Origin: Isoperla grammatica
Taxonomy: Eukaryota; Arthropoda; Insecta; Plecoptera; Perlodidae
Direction: 5' to 3'
Assembly: GCA_945910005.1 (NCBI GenBank)
Contig: OX246739.1
Location: forward strand, 11,630,292-11,694,291
DNA length: 64,000 nt
A program made the position numbers and the translations under genes. The notes below the pieces were generated by a model. That model had not been told where the DNA came from. It made no database searches and was given only the letters and a program-made list of their open reading frames with translations. Of this stretch, positions 12,201 through 21,831 are shown piece by piece. Position 1 is the first letter of the stretch; each line of letters opens with the position of its first letter.

Positions 12201-15200
12201 GTAATCTAGTAGGTTTTGAATTTTTCATGTACCCATATTTAATATGGGATAATAATAAAGATAGTCCAAACTCGTTTTCTCGGAAAGACTATTATATTTT
12301 GAAACCCTTTAGAAAGCTTGTCATATTTCATTATCAATCCATAATGTAGTGTGTTGACGTTTGAACTAAGTTGAACTGATTTATCGAAGGATACAGTCAC
12401 ATCAATGCATGACATACCTACTACTACTTATACGCTTGTATATCATTGCAGTCCTGAACCCTTTCCATAATTATGAAAAGTAATGAGACCCGGTTCACAT
12501 TCACTCTGAAAATTCACAATGACGTCATGATTGGTGCATTGCAATAACAATGCAGCCACCGTATTTATATTGAAACGACTTCTAATTTTTTATCAATTGA
12601 TCCGATGGCAACAAAGCATTGCACTCCAAATAGGGGAACTCTGCACTGTCTTACCACTAATATAATATGTGGGCAAACTTACGTTATAAAAAATAGGCAA
12701 AAGAAAAAAAGAAAAAAACTAAGTGGGAGACGACTTGCGTTCCATTGGAACGTGCAATCCGCTTTTGCACTCATTGTACAACAGTGAAAACCGCCATAAA
12801 ATGGAGCAGACAAGCTTAGCAGCGCTATCTCTCTTGACGTTGCGTCCATTTCGGTGATGACACGTTGCTTTCATGTGATTTAACAATCATACCCGCTCAT
12901 CGTCTTCTAGGTTAAATGAGACCAATATGGCCGCTGCGTCCTCACGTGAGCACAATGAATTGAAAAGTCCACAAATAGAAACGAGGTCAGATTGGATTGG
13001 ATGCAGTTATTATGGTCCTACCTGCAGGACGATCACGTTGTCCCGTACGAACGGAGACTGGAGCAGGTCGGTCCGTTGCGCCGGGTGACACAGAACCAAC
13101 TTGGGGCAGATGGGGTCGAACTGATAGTTGAACGGTTCCATACTCTCTTGATTGGGTCTGATTGGTCGGAGTCCGGCGCCCTCGATCAGCTGACGTGGCT
13201 CCTCTCTTGCAACCACAGGGCAGAGTTGCACTTCATTGCTACTTTACATTCATTATAAACCCCAACCAGCTAATTTTGTATCTGTGCCCCAATTTAAGTA
13301 TTCTCGTGCTTTTCAAATAGCCGGTACCAACTTTATGTTCTACTTCTCTAGTTTCTACCATCTAATTGAAACAGGTTCATTAGGGATAATTTATTTCCTT
13401 CGGTTGGCTAATGAGTTTCGATCGGTATGACTTTGAGCCTAGTATACATCCCCCTCCCAGCATGAAATGAAATCAAAGTCTACTTGTAACATGAAATCAC
13501 TATTGAACAAAAAATAAAATGATTCATTTCAGTGTATAATCTTTGGTCGAACTTAGAATTCTTTATGTCTGTCGATCGTCGGTTGAAACAGTCGTGCCGA
13601 GCCGGAACAGTCGTGCCGGGCCGGAACGACTGGATAATAGTCTAACTGTTGATTTAAGTTATTATGCTAACGTAGTTGAGGAGAAAGTTCAAGAAGTGTA
13701 GGTATGCATAGCACCATCTTACTTGGCCTTGAAGTTGAAAGAGTTGCCACCAGACCAATCAAAGCATTACCTATCCCCGAGTGGCAACACGTGTAGGTGC
13801 AGACTCACTTGGCCTTGAAAGAGTTGACCCAGCCCATGCAACCATCAGACCAATCAAAGCATTACCTATCCCCGAGTGGCAACACGTGTAGGTGCAGACT
13901 CGCTTGGCCTTGAAAGAGTTGACCCAGCCCATGCAACCATCAGGCCAATCAAAGCATTACCCATCCCCGAGTGGCAACAAGTGTAGGTGCAGACTCACTT
14001 GGCCTTGAAAGAGTTGACCCCGCCCATGCAACCATCAGACCAATCAAAGCTTTACCTATCCCCGAGTGGCAACAAGTGTAGGTGCAGACTCACTTGGCCT
14101 TGAAAGAGTTGACCCAGCCCATGCAACCATCAGGCCAATCAAAGCATTACCCATCCCCGAGTGGCAACAAGTAAGTGTAGGTGCAGACTCACTTGGCCTT
14201 GAAAGAGTTGACCCAGCCGGTGACGAAGGCCTCCTCGAGAGAGAGGACGCGCTCGTCCTTGAGGTGATTGGGCAGCAAAGCGTCCAGCTCGAGTGCCTGA
14301 CTGCCGATCCTGATGCGAGACAACGAGGCAGCGATGCGCGTCTTCAAGGTCAACAGGAGGGCGTCGAGCTCGGTGAGATTCGCCTGACGAAACAGTTGCG
14401 CCTTGCAAGAGTCCGACTGGTGACTACGCGGGAGGAAGCGACGCTTGTGGAGGTCGAATAGGAGTAGCTCGACCACGTTTTGCTGGTGGGCCCACTGCGG
14501 AGGTCAAATTCATGGTCAAATATTGACACATTACACTCAAAAACATATTTTATAACAAGTGGACACCAATATCATACAACTAATTGTATACATTTTATTG
14601 ATATTTTATTTTATTAATACGTACGTACCGGTATATAGATTATACATATCATAAGGACGTGTCCGAAAGCTGGCTCTATTGTTGCTGTCTAGGACTAGGT
14701 CCAGATATGACGCTATCAACAATCATCAACAAGCAATGAACGAAGGGTACACATTATTGATGACGTCTAATCTGAACATAGAACACTACTGGACTTAGCA
14801 ACGATACAGGCGTTCGGAAACCGGTATACCTTTTGTACCTTGTGGTCTATTGTGGTCAAGTCAAGCTAAGAGTGGTGAATCCGAAAGGTTAATAGACTAT
14901 GTAAAGCAAGTGCGAATTAATGAATATGTTTCTCGGTATGATTTAATTACAAAAATACATGAAAATAAGACCTTCCAAAATTTCAATATATCAATCAGGA
15001 TTATACTATTGATTATATTTATAGCTAATATAGATTCGTAAGACATTCCCATGATATAAATATGTTACAAAGACATAGGCTAAATCCATTCCTATCCGTA
15101 CGCTATCCATGCTTTGCTCCACGTCAACCAATCACGAGACAGAATTAAGCAGCACAAGTTACAACAAGTATAGCATACTTGCCTCAGGATGCTCGATGTA

Positions 15201-16835
15201 GAACGTCGCATCGCGCAGTGTTTGATTGAGGATAGGCTTATCTGCAACAGATGGAAATCATGACGTCAGTGTGAAGTGAAGGCCGCGTAAACAAAACCTT
15301 CCAAAACGTGAAAACCAAGATCAAGTCAATCACGAAAAAGATCTTCAGCAACACCACGGAAGAGGCCGCACAACAAAAAAGCTGGTGGACCGAGATCAAG
15401 AAAGGGTCAGACAAAGACTGGTCGAGGAAGACGGCCACCGCCCAGTTCCGGCTTGCAACTGGTCATGACGTTTTGCAACTCCACCTGCATCGCTTCAACA
15501 TTAGCAACGAACCGGCCACCTGTAGATTATGTGAGTTGGAAGATCAAGACAGAGCGCACCTATTTAGATGCGCCGCCCTCAAGAAGGACATTGACTCCCT
15601 GTCCGACTCAATGAGCAGGACAGAGAAGGAGGCAGCCTTATATTGGATAGCAAGAAAAAAGAATGGTTGAAGAGGCCAACTCTGCACAGGAAAAAAAAAT
15701 AACTTTTGATATGGGGCCAGTACGTTTTCAGGGCATAACTCAAAGCTCCAAGTATGGACTAAATATTAGCTGCCAGCCAATCACAGCTTCACTGCGCCTT
15801 CTTTAGACGTCACTTTCATTGTTGATCACTATTGTTTGGGCAACTATTTAGATAAATATGAACTATGAACTATGAAGCATTGAGACACGGCCTCAGTACA
15901 CCATGTGAAGAGAGGGTTGGAAAAGAGGGTAGTTATACATTTGTATGGGTTGAATTCGGGATAGAATGTTTACATTTCCGTAAAGGTATGGGGTTGAAAT
16001 GTGTTAAACTCAAGTATGATTTTAGTATAACGTTTTAAATCACATGGTTGAAATAACTTTCGTGTGTATTAAGTTGTTTAAAGCAAAGATTCAAAATGGG
16101 CTAGTAGGCCCATATCTTAAGCATGCCATCTGAACGAAGGGTTGAAACGGGCTAGTTTCACTTTACCGTGTAAAACGAGGGGTTGAAATAGACCCATTCT
16201 TCTCGCGTGCTCAATTCAATCGCTGTAGCGTAGGGTGCGGCGCAAGACGGCTGTTCTAGATTGCATGTCTCCTACAGACAAGTCCTTGGCACATTGGTAA
16301 TTAAATAGATGACGTTGCGTGACGTAGCAAGTTTTCTACACGTTTTCATTAACATGTCAATAAATATAACATACGCCTATAAATGCTTCCGGCCTCACCT
16401 GGTTTTTGTTACAAACAATGTTGTTATAGGCCTAAGCCTCCTCGTACGCGGCTACGTCCCAGGGACAAAACAAGCGGGGGCATTTATTTGAGCTTTTCAA
16501 ATACATTCATAATTTTATAATAATGGTCATTATTATGACGGCGCGCTAAATATTTACTCCGCGGCAATAACATGGCCATGTTATCAAGATGTTTTTTTTC
16601 CTGTGCAGAGTTGACCTCTTCAGCCATTCTTCTTTCTTGCTATCCAATACAAGGCAGGCAGCCTTGGCAGCCTGACCCCAGGTCAGAGAAGGAGGCACCT
16701 TCTCTGACCTGCTCATTTCGTCGGGCAGGGAGTCAATGTTCTTCTTGAGGGCGGCGCATCTAAAGAGGGGCGCTCTGTCTTGATCTTCCAATCCTACATA
16801 TAGTTTACAGGTGGCCAGTTCAAGATGTTGACGCG

Positions 16836-16873
<38 letters not shown>

Positions 16874-17297
16874 AACTTGTTTTCTCCATCTCATCCACCA
16901 ACCAGAAGGGTCCTTTCCCTGGAGAAAACAAGTTGGTCCCGTACTAAAGTGCACTTTAACCCCCCCCCCCCGCCCGCAACTCACATCTGAAGACGTCGTA
17001 GATGAGCGCGTAGACCCTCCTCATCTCCTCCTCGTCCTCGAAGCCGGCCTCCAGTGGGGGGTTCTGCAGTAGACAACCGGCCTTGGCGATGTCGGCCACC
17101 GTCCACGACGTCTCCGCCGACAGGTTCGAGGTCAACGAGTTGCTCTCCTTCATGTTCTCCTTGAGGGAGGCGGCGGAGAGAACCCGCTGACGCTTCGCCG
17201 CGGGGGGTTGAGGGGAGGCGACCCCACTCCCCCCCGACGACGACCCATCCCAGCTGGTCTCCACCTTCAACAACTTCACCGGCCATAACGATGGCAT
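5666..17297 (-). CDS. nsun7-like: NSUN7-like NOP2/Sun-family protein, nine coding exons, catalytic Cys residues absent
   Basis: Join (minus strand): 17297-16985, 15241-15183, 14494-14193, 13205-13022, 11263-11088, 10495-10189, 7803-7525, 7197-7090, 6283-5666. All phases agree and give 781 codons plus TAG; vertebrate NSUN7 is of similar length. Family evidence is collinear similarity along the whole chain: LIYDVFRYKPIL; VELLLFDLHKRRF; KTRIAASLSR; the Rossmann part of exons 4-6; VVYETHS; DEGCYLAILQRK; and a basic KKSRAQKKRAA tail. NSUN proteins are SAM-dependent RNA m5C methyltransferases with Cys in motifs IV (PCSG type) and VI (TCS type). Here the equivalents read PPNTFS (residues 388-393) and YETHS (453-457), so neither Cys is present. 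This suggests a non-catalytic role. The start ATG at 17297 follows an acceptor, so more 5' exons exist. Two splice-site minisatellites lie inside the gene. Confidence 0.82.
6748..6936 (-). other. open frame of doubtful coding status between NSUN7 exons 8 and 9
   Basis: Minus-strand frame ending CLYFRR just before a possible AGAAG|GTAGGC donor. The chain already joins 7090 to 6283 in phase with family similarity on both sides, and no acceptor for this segment is convincing. Probably intronic. Confidence 0.15.
7090..7197 (-). CDS. nsun7-like: NSUN7-like exon 8
   Basis: Acceptor TTATTTTCCGCAG, donor AAG|GTAACG, 36 phase-0 codons. VPFCDLFEV and DEGCYLAILQRK correspond to the end of the methyltransferase fold, where family members have a GCFL.IL strand. 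Confidence 0.8.
7525..7803 (-). CDS. nsun7-like: NSUN7-like exon 7, motif VI region (YETHS)
   Basis: Starts at the innermost array acceptor; 93 codons. IQVVVYETHSCLEAENE matches the NSUN7 segment that normally reads YCTCS..EEN; the motif VI Cys is His here. This is followed by an Ala/Glu-rich insert (AAAAALPAEEGAEAAARA) not found in vertebrate NSUN7. Donor AAG|GTCATT is weak. If the outermost acceptor at 9291 is used instead, the exon is 1767 nt and adds 496 residues in frame. Confidence 0.78.
7741..9307. repeat. 93-bp minisatellite, 17 copies of an NSUN7 3' splice site plus exon start
   Basis: The acceptor CACAG|ATCCAG recurs exactly every 93 bp: exon-side coordinates 7803, 7896, ... 9291, 17 in all. 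Each unit (minus strand) carries a pyrimidine-rich intron end (TTGTCTCTATGTCGTGCACAG) trimmed to its core, then the first ~70 nt of exon 7. The innermost copy at 7803 continues into the real exon; the outermost joins unique intron sequence (GGGATTATCTATG). The whole array is open in the NSUN7 frame (31 residues per unit). Two common variants (ACT/ACC Thr in 8 of 17, CTA/TTA Leu in several) and one Tyr variant are silent; two single-copy changes (Gln to His, Ala to Val) are not. Confidence 0.97.
9494..9636. mobile_element. hairpin MITE, family 1 copy 1
   Basis: Ends TTTAGACGGTTCAATGTTCC / GGAACATTGAACCGTCTAAA, with inner arms CCTTGAATTCAAGGACAAAA / TTTTGTCCTTGAATTCAAGG. It forms an almost complete hairpin. 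Further copies at 54051-54197 and 55666-55813. Confidence 0.85.
9820..10130 (+). mobile_element. LINE C-terminal fragment (RNase H / zinc-knuckle end)
   Basis: Plus-strand frame with [20 protein letters not shown] and CKLCGNGIQDRD. It is closely similar to the C-terminal end of the 28-30 kb retrotransposon ([31 protein letters not shown]). It is 5'-truncated, then diverges and runs into the NSUN7 exon 6 boundary. Confidence 0.7.
10189..10495 (-). CDS. nsun7-like: NSUN7-like exon 6, motif IV region without Cys
   Basis: Acceptor CTCTCTGGCCAG, donor CAA|GTCAGT (non-consensus +3 C). Encodes GVTNTRIFAERFVDI, then the motif IV equivalent ASPPNTFSAVTDPVDL, then the helix QRQTLMHSMSKPQ that precedes motif VI. 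Active NSUN enzymes have PCSG at this point; here Cys is replaced within NTFS. Confidence 0.8.
10720..10857 (-). mobile_element. LINE 3'-end remnant (family A)
   Basis: Reverse-complement match to the last ~140 bp of the elements at 15.3 and 16.6 kb, including the CTCTGCACAGG end and a short oligo(A) tail. It lies in the intron between NSUN7-like exons 5 and 6. Confidence 0.7.
11088..11263 (-). CDS. nsun7-like: NSUN7-like exon 5
   Basis: Acceptor TTCGTGTGTACAG, donor AA|GTGAGT. Encodes DRSFCVGPALLHHVLLEF and SPRSVAYLANIIADLDKVEDL. This is the first strand/helix part of the methyltransferase fold, where the family has QDKS and a following chromatographically variable SAM loop; the usual glycine-rich SAM motif is not obvious. 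Confidence 0.75.
11900..11919. repeat. poly(C) tract, 20 bases
   Basis: Uninterrupted run of C in the NSUN7 intron between exons 4 and 5. Confidence 0.95.
13022..13205 (-). CDS. nsun7-like: NSUN7-like exon 4
   Basis: Acceptor CCCTGTGGTTGCAAG (AAG type), donor CAG|GTAGGA. Encodes EEPRQLIEGAGLRPIR, then FDPICPKLVL and NVIVLQ, collinear with the region before the SAM-binding domain in NSUN7. The acceptor was chosen because it alone restores phase (AA|A, Lys) and gives a gap-free match. Confidence 0.75.
13716..14215. repeat. 95-bp minisatellite carrying copies of the exon-3 5' splice site
   Basis: Repeat starts (AGACTC) fall at 13801, 13896, 13991, 14086 and 14185: period 95, then 99 because of a 4-bp insertion beside the authentic copy. 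A degenerate copy begins near 13716. On the minus strand each unit holds the last ~27 nt of exon 3 plus the donor region. GTGAGT is kept in the 13801, 13991 and 14086 copies; it is GCGAGT in the 13896 copy and GTAAGA in the degenerate one. Downstream donors would read straight into TGA (AAG TGA), so they cannot make a longer protein. Confidence 0.92.
14193..14494 (-). CDS. nsun7-like: NSUN7-like exon 3
   Basis: Acceptor TTTGACCTCCGCAG, donor AA|GTGAGT (phase 2). Encodes WAHQQNVVELLLFDLHKRRF, then an Ala/Leu-rich helix KTRIAASLSRIRI, ending GWVNSFKAK. The last ~27 nt and the donor are the seed of the 95-bp array that follows in the intron. Confidence 0.8.
15183..15241 (-). CDS. nsun7-like: NSUN7-like exon 2, followed by a GC-AG intron
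   Basis: 59-nt exon (KPILNQTLRDATFYIEHPE), acceptor TCTGTTGCAG. The donor is GAG|GCAAGT, a classic GC-type donor, and the phases on both sides fit (1 in, 0 out). The split codon TAT (Tyr) is restored across the exon 1-2 junction. Confidence 0.75.
15290..15700 (+). mobile_element. LINE 3'-end copy (family A), 5'-truncated
   Basis: Frame 15308-15670: KSWWTEIKKGSD, TAQFRLATGHDVL, the zinc-knuckle-like CRLCELEDQDRAHLFRC, stop TGA, then CTCTGCACAGG and oligo(A). It is antisense to NSUN7 and starts only ~50 nt upstream of the exon 2 acceptor. A long open frame suggests a recent insertion. Confidence 0.75.
16589..16842 (-). mobile_element. LINE 3'-end copy (family A), with an internal duplication
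   Basis: Same C-terminal region (LEDQDRAPLFRCAALKK) and the same CTCTGCACAGG-oligo(A) end as at 15.3 kb. A stretch around SEKVPPSLTWGQAAKAA contains a local palindromic rearrangement. The 5' end abuts a 28-base C tract. Confidence 0.7.
16843..16870. repeat. poly(C) tract, 28 bases
   Basis: Uninterrupted C run directly beside the LINE remnant. Another C run lies at 16960-16971. Confidence 0.95.
16872..16940. repeat. short inverted-repeat element, copy 2
   Basis: AACTTGTTTTCTCC ... GGAGAAAACAAGTTGGTCCC, matching the copy at 279-352. Its arms hairpin over ~40 bp. Confidence 0.45.
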
Positions 17298-17298
17298 T
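16985..17298 (-). CDS. nsun7-like: NSUN7-like exon 1 (first assigned coding exon)
   Basis: Acceptor TTTTGTTTTCAG before 17298; donor T|GTGAGT after 16985 (phase 1). The N-terminal part is Ser/Gly/Pro-rich and basic (AAKRQR). The C-terminal part, with EEEMRRVYALIYDVFR, begins the family-conserved domain. ATG at 17297 is one nucleotide inside the exon. If upstream exons are coding, a different internal acceptor or start would be needed. Confidence 0.75.
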
Positions 17299-17943
17299 CT
17301 GAAAACAAAAACAATACCTTACTCAAGTATAATTACATTTTATGAAGTAGGATAAATTGCTGGAAATGGAAAATGTGAGGATGTTATATTTGCTAATTCT
17401 ACGGACAGTCGAGTCATCGTTCACCACTGGTATAATATGTCACTCGGGGCCCAGACGAAGTCTATGCACACACTAGGCCAAGGGATACGTACAGCAACCT
17501 GCCTGGCTTGGCTTCCAATTGAACGCGTTTTTGTACTGAGTTTTCAAACTACATGAGCTGTAAAATTGTAATAACATTTGCGTACGTTCAAGTTCAAGCA
17601 ATCAGATTGAATAATTTGGGCTGTCAACACATCACGTATCAATTTGCGCAAAGTTTGTTTTTAATTTGCTGCAGTTGAAACGCCGACTGCCAAAGCAGCC
17701 GGTAATGGATCTGTGGCTGCTTTGGCCTCAGCCAGACCGTTTTTGTTGAATTGCGCGTTACGGTACGCCCCTCCCCCCTCACTCCCCAGGGCGCGTACCG
17801 TAAAGCGTCCCGTAAACTGGTAGGGGACGAGTTGCCTCTCTTCCCAGCCCCCAAGTCCAGGGCCGCGACCGAGCAAGCTAGACTAGGCCTGGGGAAGGTT
17901 CACATTGATGCCCCTTGAAAGTGCGCCAACATACGTGACTCAC

Positions 17944-18006
17944 CTGTTCTAGGTACGTTACCAGGATCTCGAGAGATGACCGCGCATCATCTCTTGGCGT
18001 TGCATG
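17944..18006 (-). CDS. candidate exon Z (unassigned; possible 5' exon of NSUN7)
   Basis: Acceptor TTATTGCTTGTTAG before 18006 and donor CAG|GTGAGT after 17944. 21 phase-0 codons HATPRDDARSSLEILVTYLEQ. It joins in phase with exon candidates Y and X upstream. Joining to the NSUN7 exon at 17298 would put that exon in the wrong frame, unless an internal acceptor such as CTGCAG|AAC is used or Z is untranslated. Confidence 0.45.
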
Positions 18007-20266
18007 CTAACAAGCAATAAGTAAAAGTTGGTTTGAAAGTTTTTTTGTTGTTGTAGCTATTAAAATTTTGACATGCATTGATGATAGAACTCTCAAATGC
18101 AGATGTTTTCCGATTCCCCAGTAACGCCATTATTCTAGACTCCTTCCATTGTTTTGCTCTTCATTGTTAAGGAGGGGTTAGGTAGTCAAGGTCTGTCAAG
18201 ATGCCACAACAAATAATAATTATTGATTTTACTATAGACGAAGTGGGACAGTCTATATCGGAACTGACATTGTTTCGTGTGCATGTGTACATTTAACTTT
18301 AACAAATAAGGTGAGGTGACTGCCGGATAACGTGACCGCTGAGCAACACGTTCCTTGCCATAAGAAATCATAAAAAATATACGCTGAACCCAAAGTGAAA
18401 TCTGAGCGTCACGTCGCTTTGACAGATTCGCAAAAAGCCAGTTCATGTTTTCCAATTTCCTCTTCGTCGCAGTATTCATCAAAACTTAGTCTAGAAATAA
18501 ATCCTCAGATGTGAAGCGCTCACATTGATCGAGTTTGAGATTTATTGAACTCATATTGTTAACAAATCGATAAAGATGTAATAAACTTCCATAGAGCGAA
18601 GCTTGGAGGTGGGCCGTGAGTGGCACTGGTACACTTTACGATAATCCATATGCACAACATCTGCTTTATGGGTCTCACATGGGAAACAAACATTATTTAT
18701 GTTGAAACATTTGGCTATTGTCATGCAAATAAAACGCTATTATCGAAGCCGACTGGCATTGGGGTTCACATGATAATCAGGCAATGCAACGCGGTGTATT
18801 TTAGTGTTGGCACACATGGTTCAGTAGATAACGCATGTTATATGGATATAAACATGCCCTGACTCATAGCGAAGCAACACCGAAGTCTAGATGATTGTGT
18901 TTAGTAAATGGCGGAAACCAACCCGGCCCCTCCACCAAGCACGTTAAATATACGGCTGATAAAAAATAATAACAAATAGCATAAATAGATAAAACTTTCT
19001 TCAGTTCTTAGTTTGTTACATTATGTAATAAAAACAATAATGTTTGTTAGAGAAATATCAAGAATTTGGAAATAAATACATGCAGAATTATAATATTAAG
19101 ATTTCGAAAGTGGGATTGACGAAAGTGGGATTGATCTCCCCAATCGTGTACTGTACCTAGTTTCACCTGGAATGTATCCCATTACGCATACACTAAATTT
19201 TATCTCTGCTTGGATGGTAGAAGTAGTAAAGTTTCTAAAGAATGGGAGTTTATATTTTATATTTAAATGTTGGATACACCTGCTTTTGTTGTTCGTACTT
19301 TCCTAATAAGAAATTAATGTTGTGCTTTGTTCGACATTCATTTGTTCATAATAAAGAAACAAGTGTGAAAGTTTCTAACAAAAGCAAAGTAACGTATTTC
19401 TTGTCTCTGGTTGTGTAGCTTTACATAAATCTTCTTTGTATTAGCTTGGACACTTAATAGATTAATTCTAGCAAGTAATGAATAATCAAGCTAATTGTTT
19501 GTCTGTTGCGTTCTGATTTTCTTGTGACTAAACTGGCCAAAACAATACAAATAAAAACAAGCATCCCCTGATCGTCACATCAAGTATCGACAGCAACTTA
19601 GTGCGTTAGAGCTGTAACTTGTTTTAATTACTAATTCTATTAAACAAAATAGTGAAGGTAATAGACATAACAACCAAGTTACGTTTGTACGAAATATGAG
19701 ATTATAATATAATGAAATGATTGGAGTTGGTTTTGATAATTCAGCTCAGATAATAGTATGTTGAAACAAATGTGTCGTTTGAAACGTTTAAGATGACGTA
19801 ACGTAAAAGTGAAAGACTACAAAATGAACAAAGGGTCTCATCAGCAAAATAAAAATATATTTTGTGATGCTACCTTTATATTGTGTACACAACTAGGCAT
19901 TACACATAAACAGACAATATTATTAACTTATAAGATTAACAGAAACATTGATAACGTTATTAATTTTACACCTAATACCAAACAATAAATCAATCACTTT
20001 AGTTACGTTTTTGGGGATACGACGAAAAGTACCATTTTAAATTCATGAAAAGGTGTTTACATGCACAACTCAATGGCTGACAAGAAAATAAATCGGTATT
20101 CACAACAAGAAGATTTAATGGGTGACGGTAGATTTGAACGTACAAAAATAAACGAACACAAAACAAACTAAGCTCATGAACTTGACAATTATTTAAATCA
20201 GATTAATCATAATATAAAAAACAATGAAACGAATAATTATTAAAATTCCAATAAAAATCAACTTAC

Positions 20267-20380
20267 TCCTTTTCGAAGATCAATTGTCGGTGTTTGTCTA
20301 TCAATTTGAAATACTGCCTCAACTGCCACCTTCTGTTGCTGGGAAGTACTGCCGAGTTGAGGAAGCGACGATGTCCCATC
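20267..20380 (-). CDS. candidate exon Y (unassigned)
   Basis: Acceptor AAACACAG before 20380, donor GGA|GTAAGT after 20267. 114 nt, phase 0-0, reading DGTSSLPQL, then QQQKVAVEAVFQIDRQTPTI. A second frame of the same segment is also open (starting MGHRRFLNS with a good Kozak context), so the frame rests on phase agreement with X and Z. Confidence 0.45.
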
Positions 20381-21771
20381 CTGTGTTTATCGTTAACCGT
20401 GACAAGTGTGACTGAGTTGAAAGACTCAAACGTTTTCGAATGTAAACTTTTCAGCGGAATTAATAAATGTCTCATAAGCCCTAATTATAAAAGTTTATAA
20501 CTACCTTCAATGAACATTAGCCAGTTTTTGATCGTGGAAAATTAGTTTTGCGACAGATTGTTAGAAAGGTTTAACTCTAAAATTGTCTAACTGTACTTAG
20601 GATAGGAATTGCAAGTTTTAATTAATTTAACTTTGACAGATATAATAAGAAAAGTAGGTCCTATGTTCGTGCATAATGACTTCCTACAGCAAGAGTGAGC
20701 CAGTAATGTTTCAGTTTCTTCTATGTCAAATTCCTTATCTAATAAAAACCATACTAGTGTCAAGAAGTGGTCTTATAAAATGTGCCAACAAATTGAAATT
20801 TTAAATGAACTAAGCATGATGGTGATTCAATTAATTGGATGTTATGGTTGAACAATACTTCCTTCCTCCTTTTGATAATATATTGTAGTCGTAAGTGAAA
20901 GAAAATAAAAGTGAATTCCATTTCGGTAGCATTCTAAAGTTGTAACATCAACCATGAATTATATTTGTAAGTACGACAATAGTATAAAGATTGTATATGC
21001 TACATTAGACTTCATGAACAAATAAGCTTCCATTGTCGATGAACAAAATAAAATATTACTTAGAAATTTGATTTGTAGAAAATTTATGTCACTAGACGAT
21101 TTGAAGTTTGATGATGGAGTCTGAAGACCAAATAATAAATAAACGAAATACATATTAATAACTATAAAAGTAATACATCACCAATAATCTCTCAGTAGGG
21201 GTAAATTTTGCAAGTATAAAATGGGTTCCCATTACCCCTTTATCTTTAATAATGAATATTGATTTTCAAAACGTCACGTTTCACCTATAGACACAAACTT
21301 CGCTCCTCTACAGTCGTAGAGCAAAATAAAAACACACAATGCTTCACCGATCTGACTGTTCAAATAAGAATCGCTCCTCTTATGCGTGTGTGTATGTTGT
21401 TTGTATAACTTACATTTCATATTTCTCCCTCCGTGTGGGGAAATATTTATCTGTATGCCATGTGTTTTGATTTAAAAGAACCCCAAGGAAATAAATTATT
21501 AAGGAAAGTTCCTAAACAACAATATTGTATATGTATCTATATAAATGCATTCGAAACTACTATTTATATGTTCTTCCCACGCAAAATAGTAGCCCTATAG
21601 AACGATATGCGTATTACGTTGGTGATCACTTTTTTACTAAAATACTAAAGCAAGTTTCAAGATTAATGTTACCATTCCCATAAACTTTCGATTAGCAATA
21701 AATTCTAACAATATTGACTTGACTATATATAGGCTACAATAGATCATCAAAATGAAATGTTGATAACTTAC

Positions 21772-21831
21772 GAACTCGCTGAAAGTTCCCGCTGTCTCGC
21801 CACCAGTTTGTAATAGTTGTTCATGCGCCAT
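21772..21831 (-). CDS. candidate exon X with ATG (unassigned)
   Basis: ATG at 21831, 20 codons (MAHEQLLQTGGETAGTFSEF), donor TTC|GTAAGT. X, Y and Z together give a 79-residue N-terminal segment with strong splice signals. Protein not recognised. The cluster is on the same strand as and just upstream of NSUN7. Confidence 0.45.

Noticed and set aside
16981..17286. Second minus-strand frame (MAGEVVEGG...) in NSUN7 exon 1
   Set aside because: Gly/Arg-biased, ends in TGA at the exon donor, and lacks the family-like IYDVFR segment.
18186..18482. Minus-strand frame MMNTATKRKLENMNW
   Set aside because: No acceptor or donor fits, no similarity recognised; a neighbouring frame (DEYCDEEEIGKHELAF) is broken by a stop, so at most an old pseudogene fragment.
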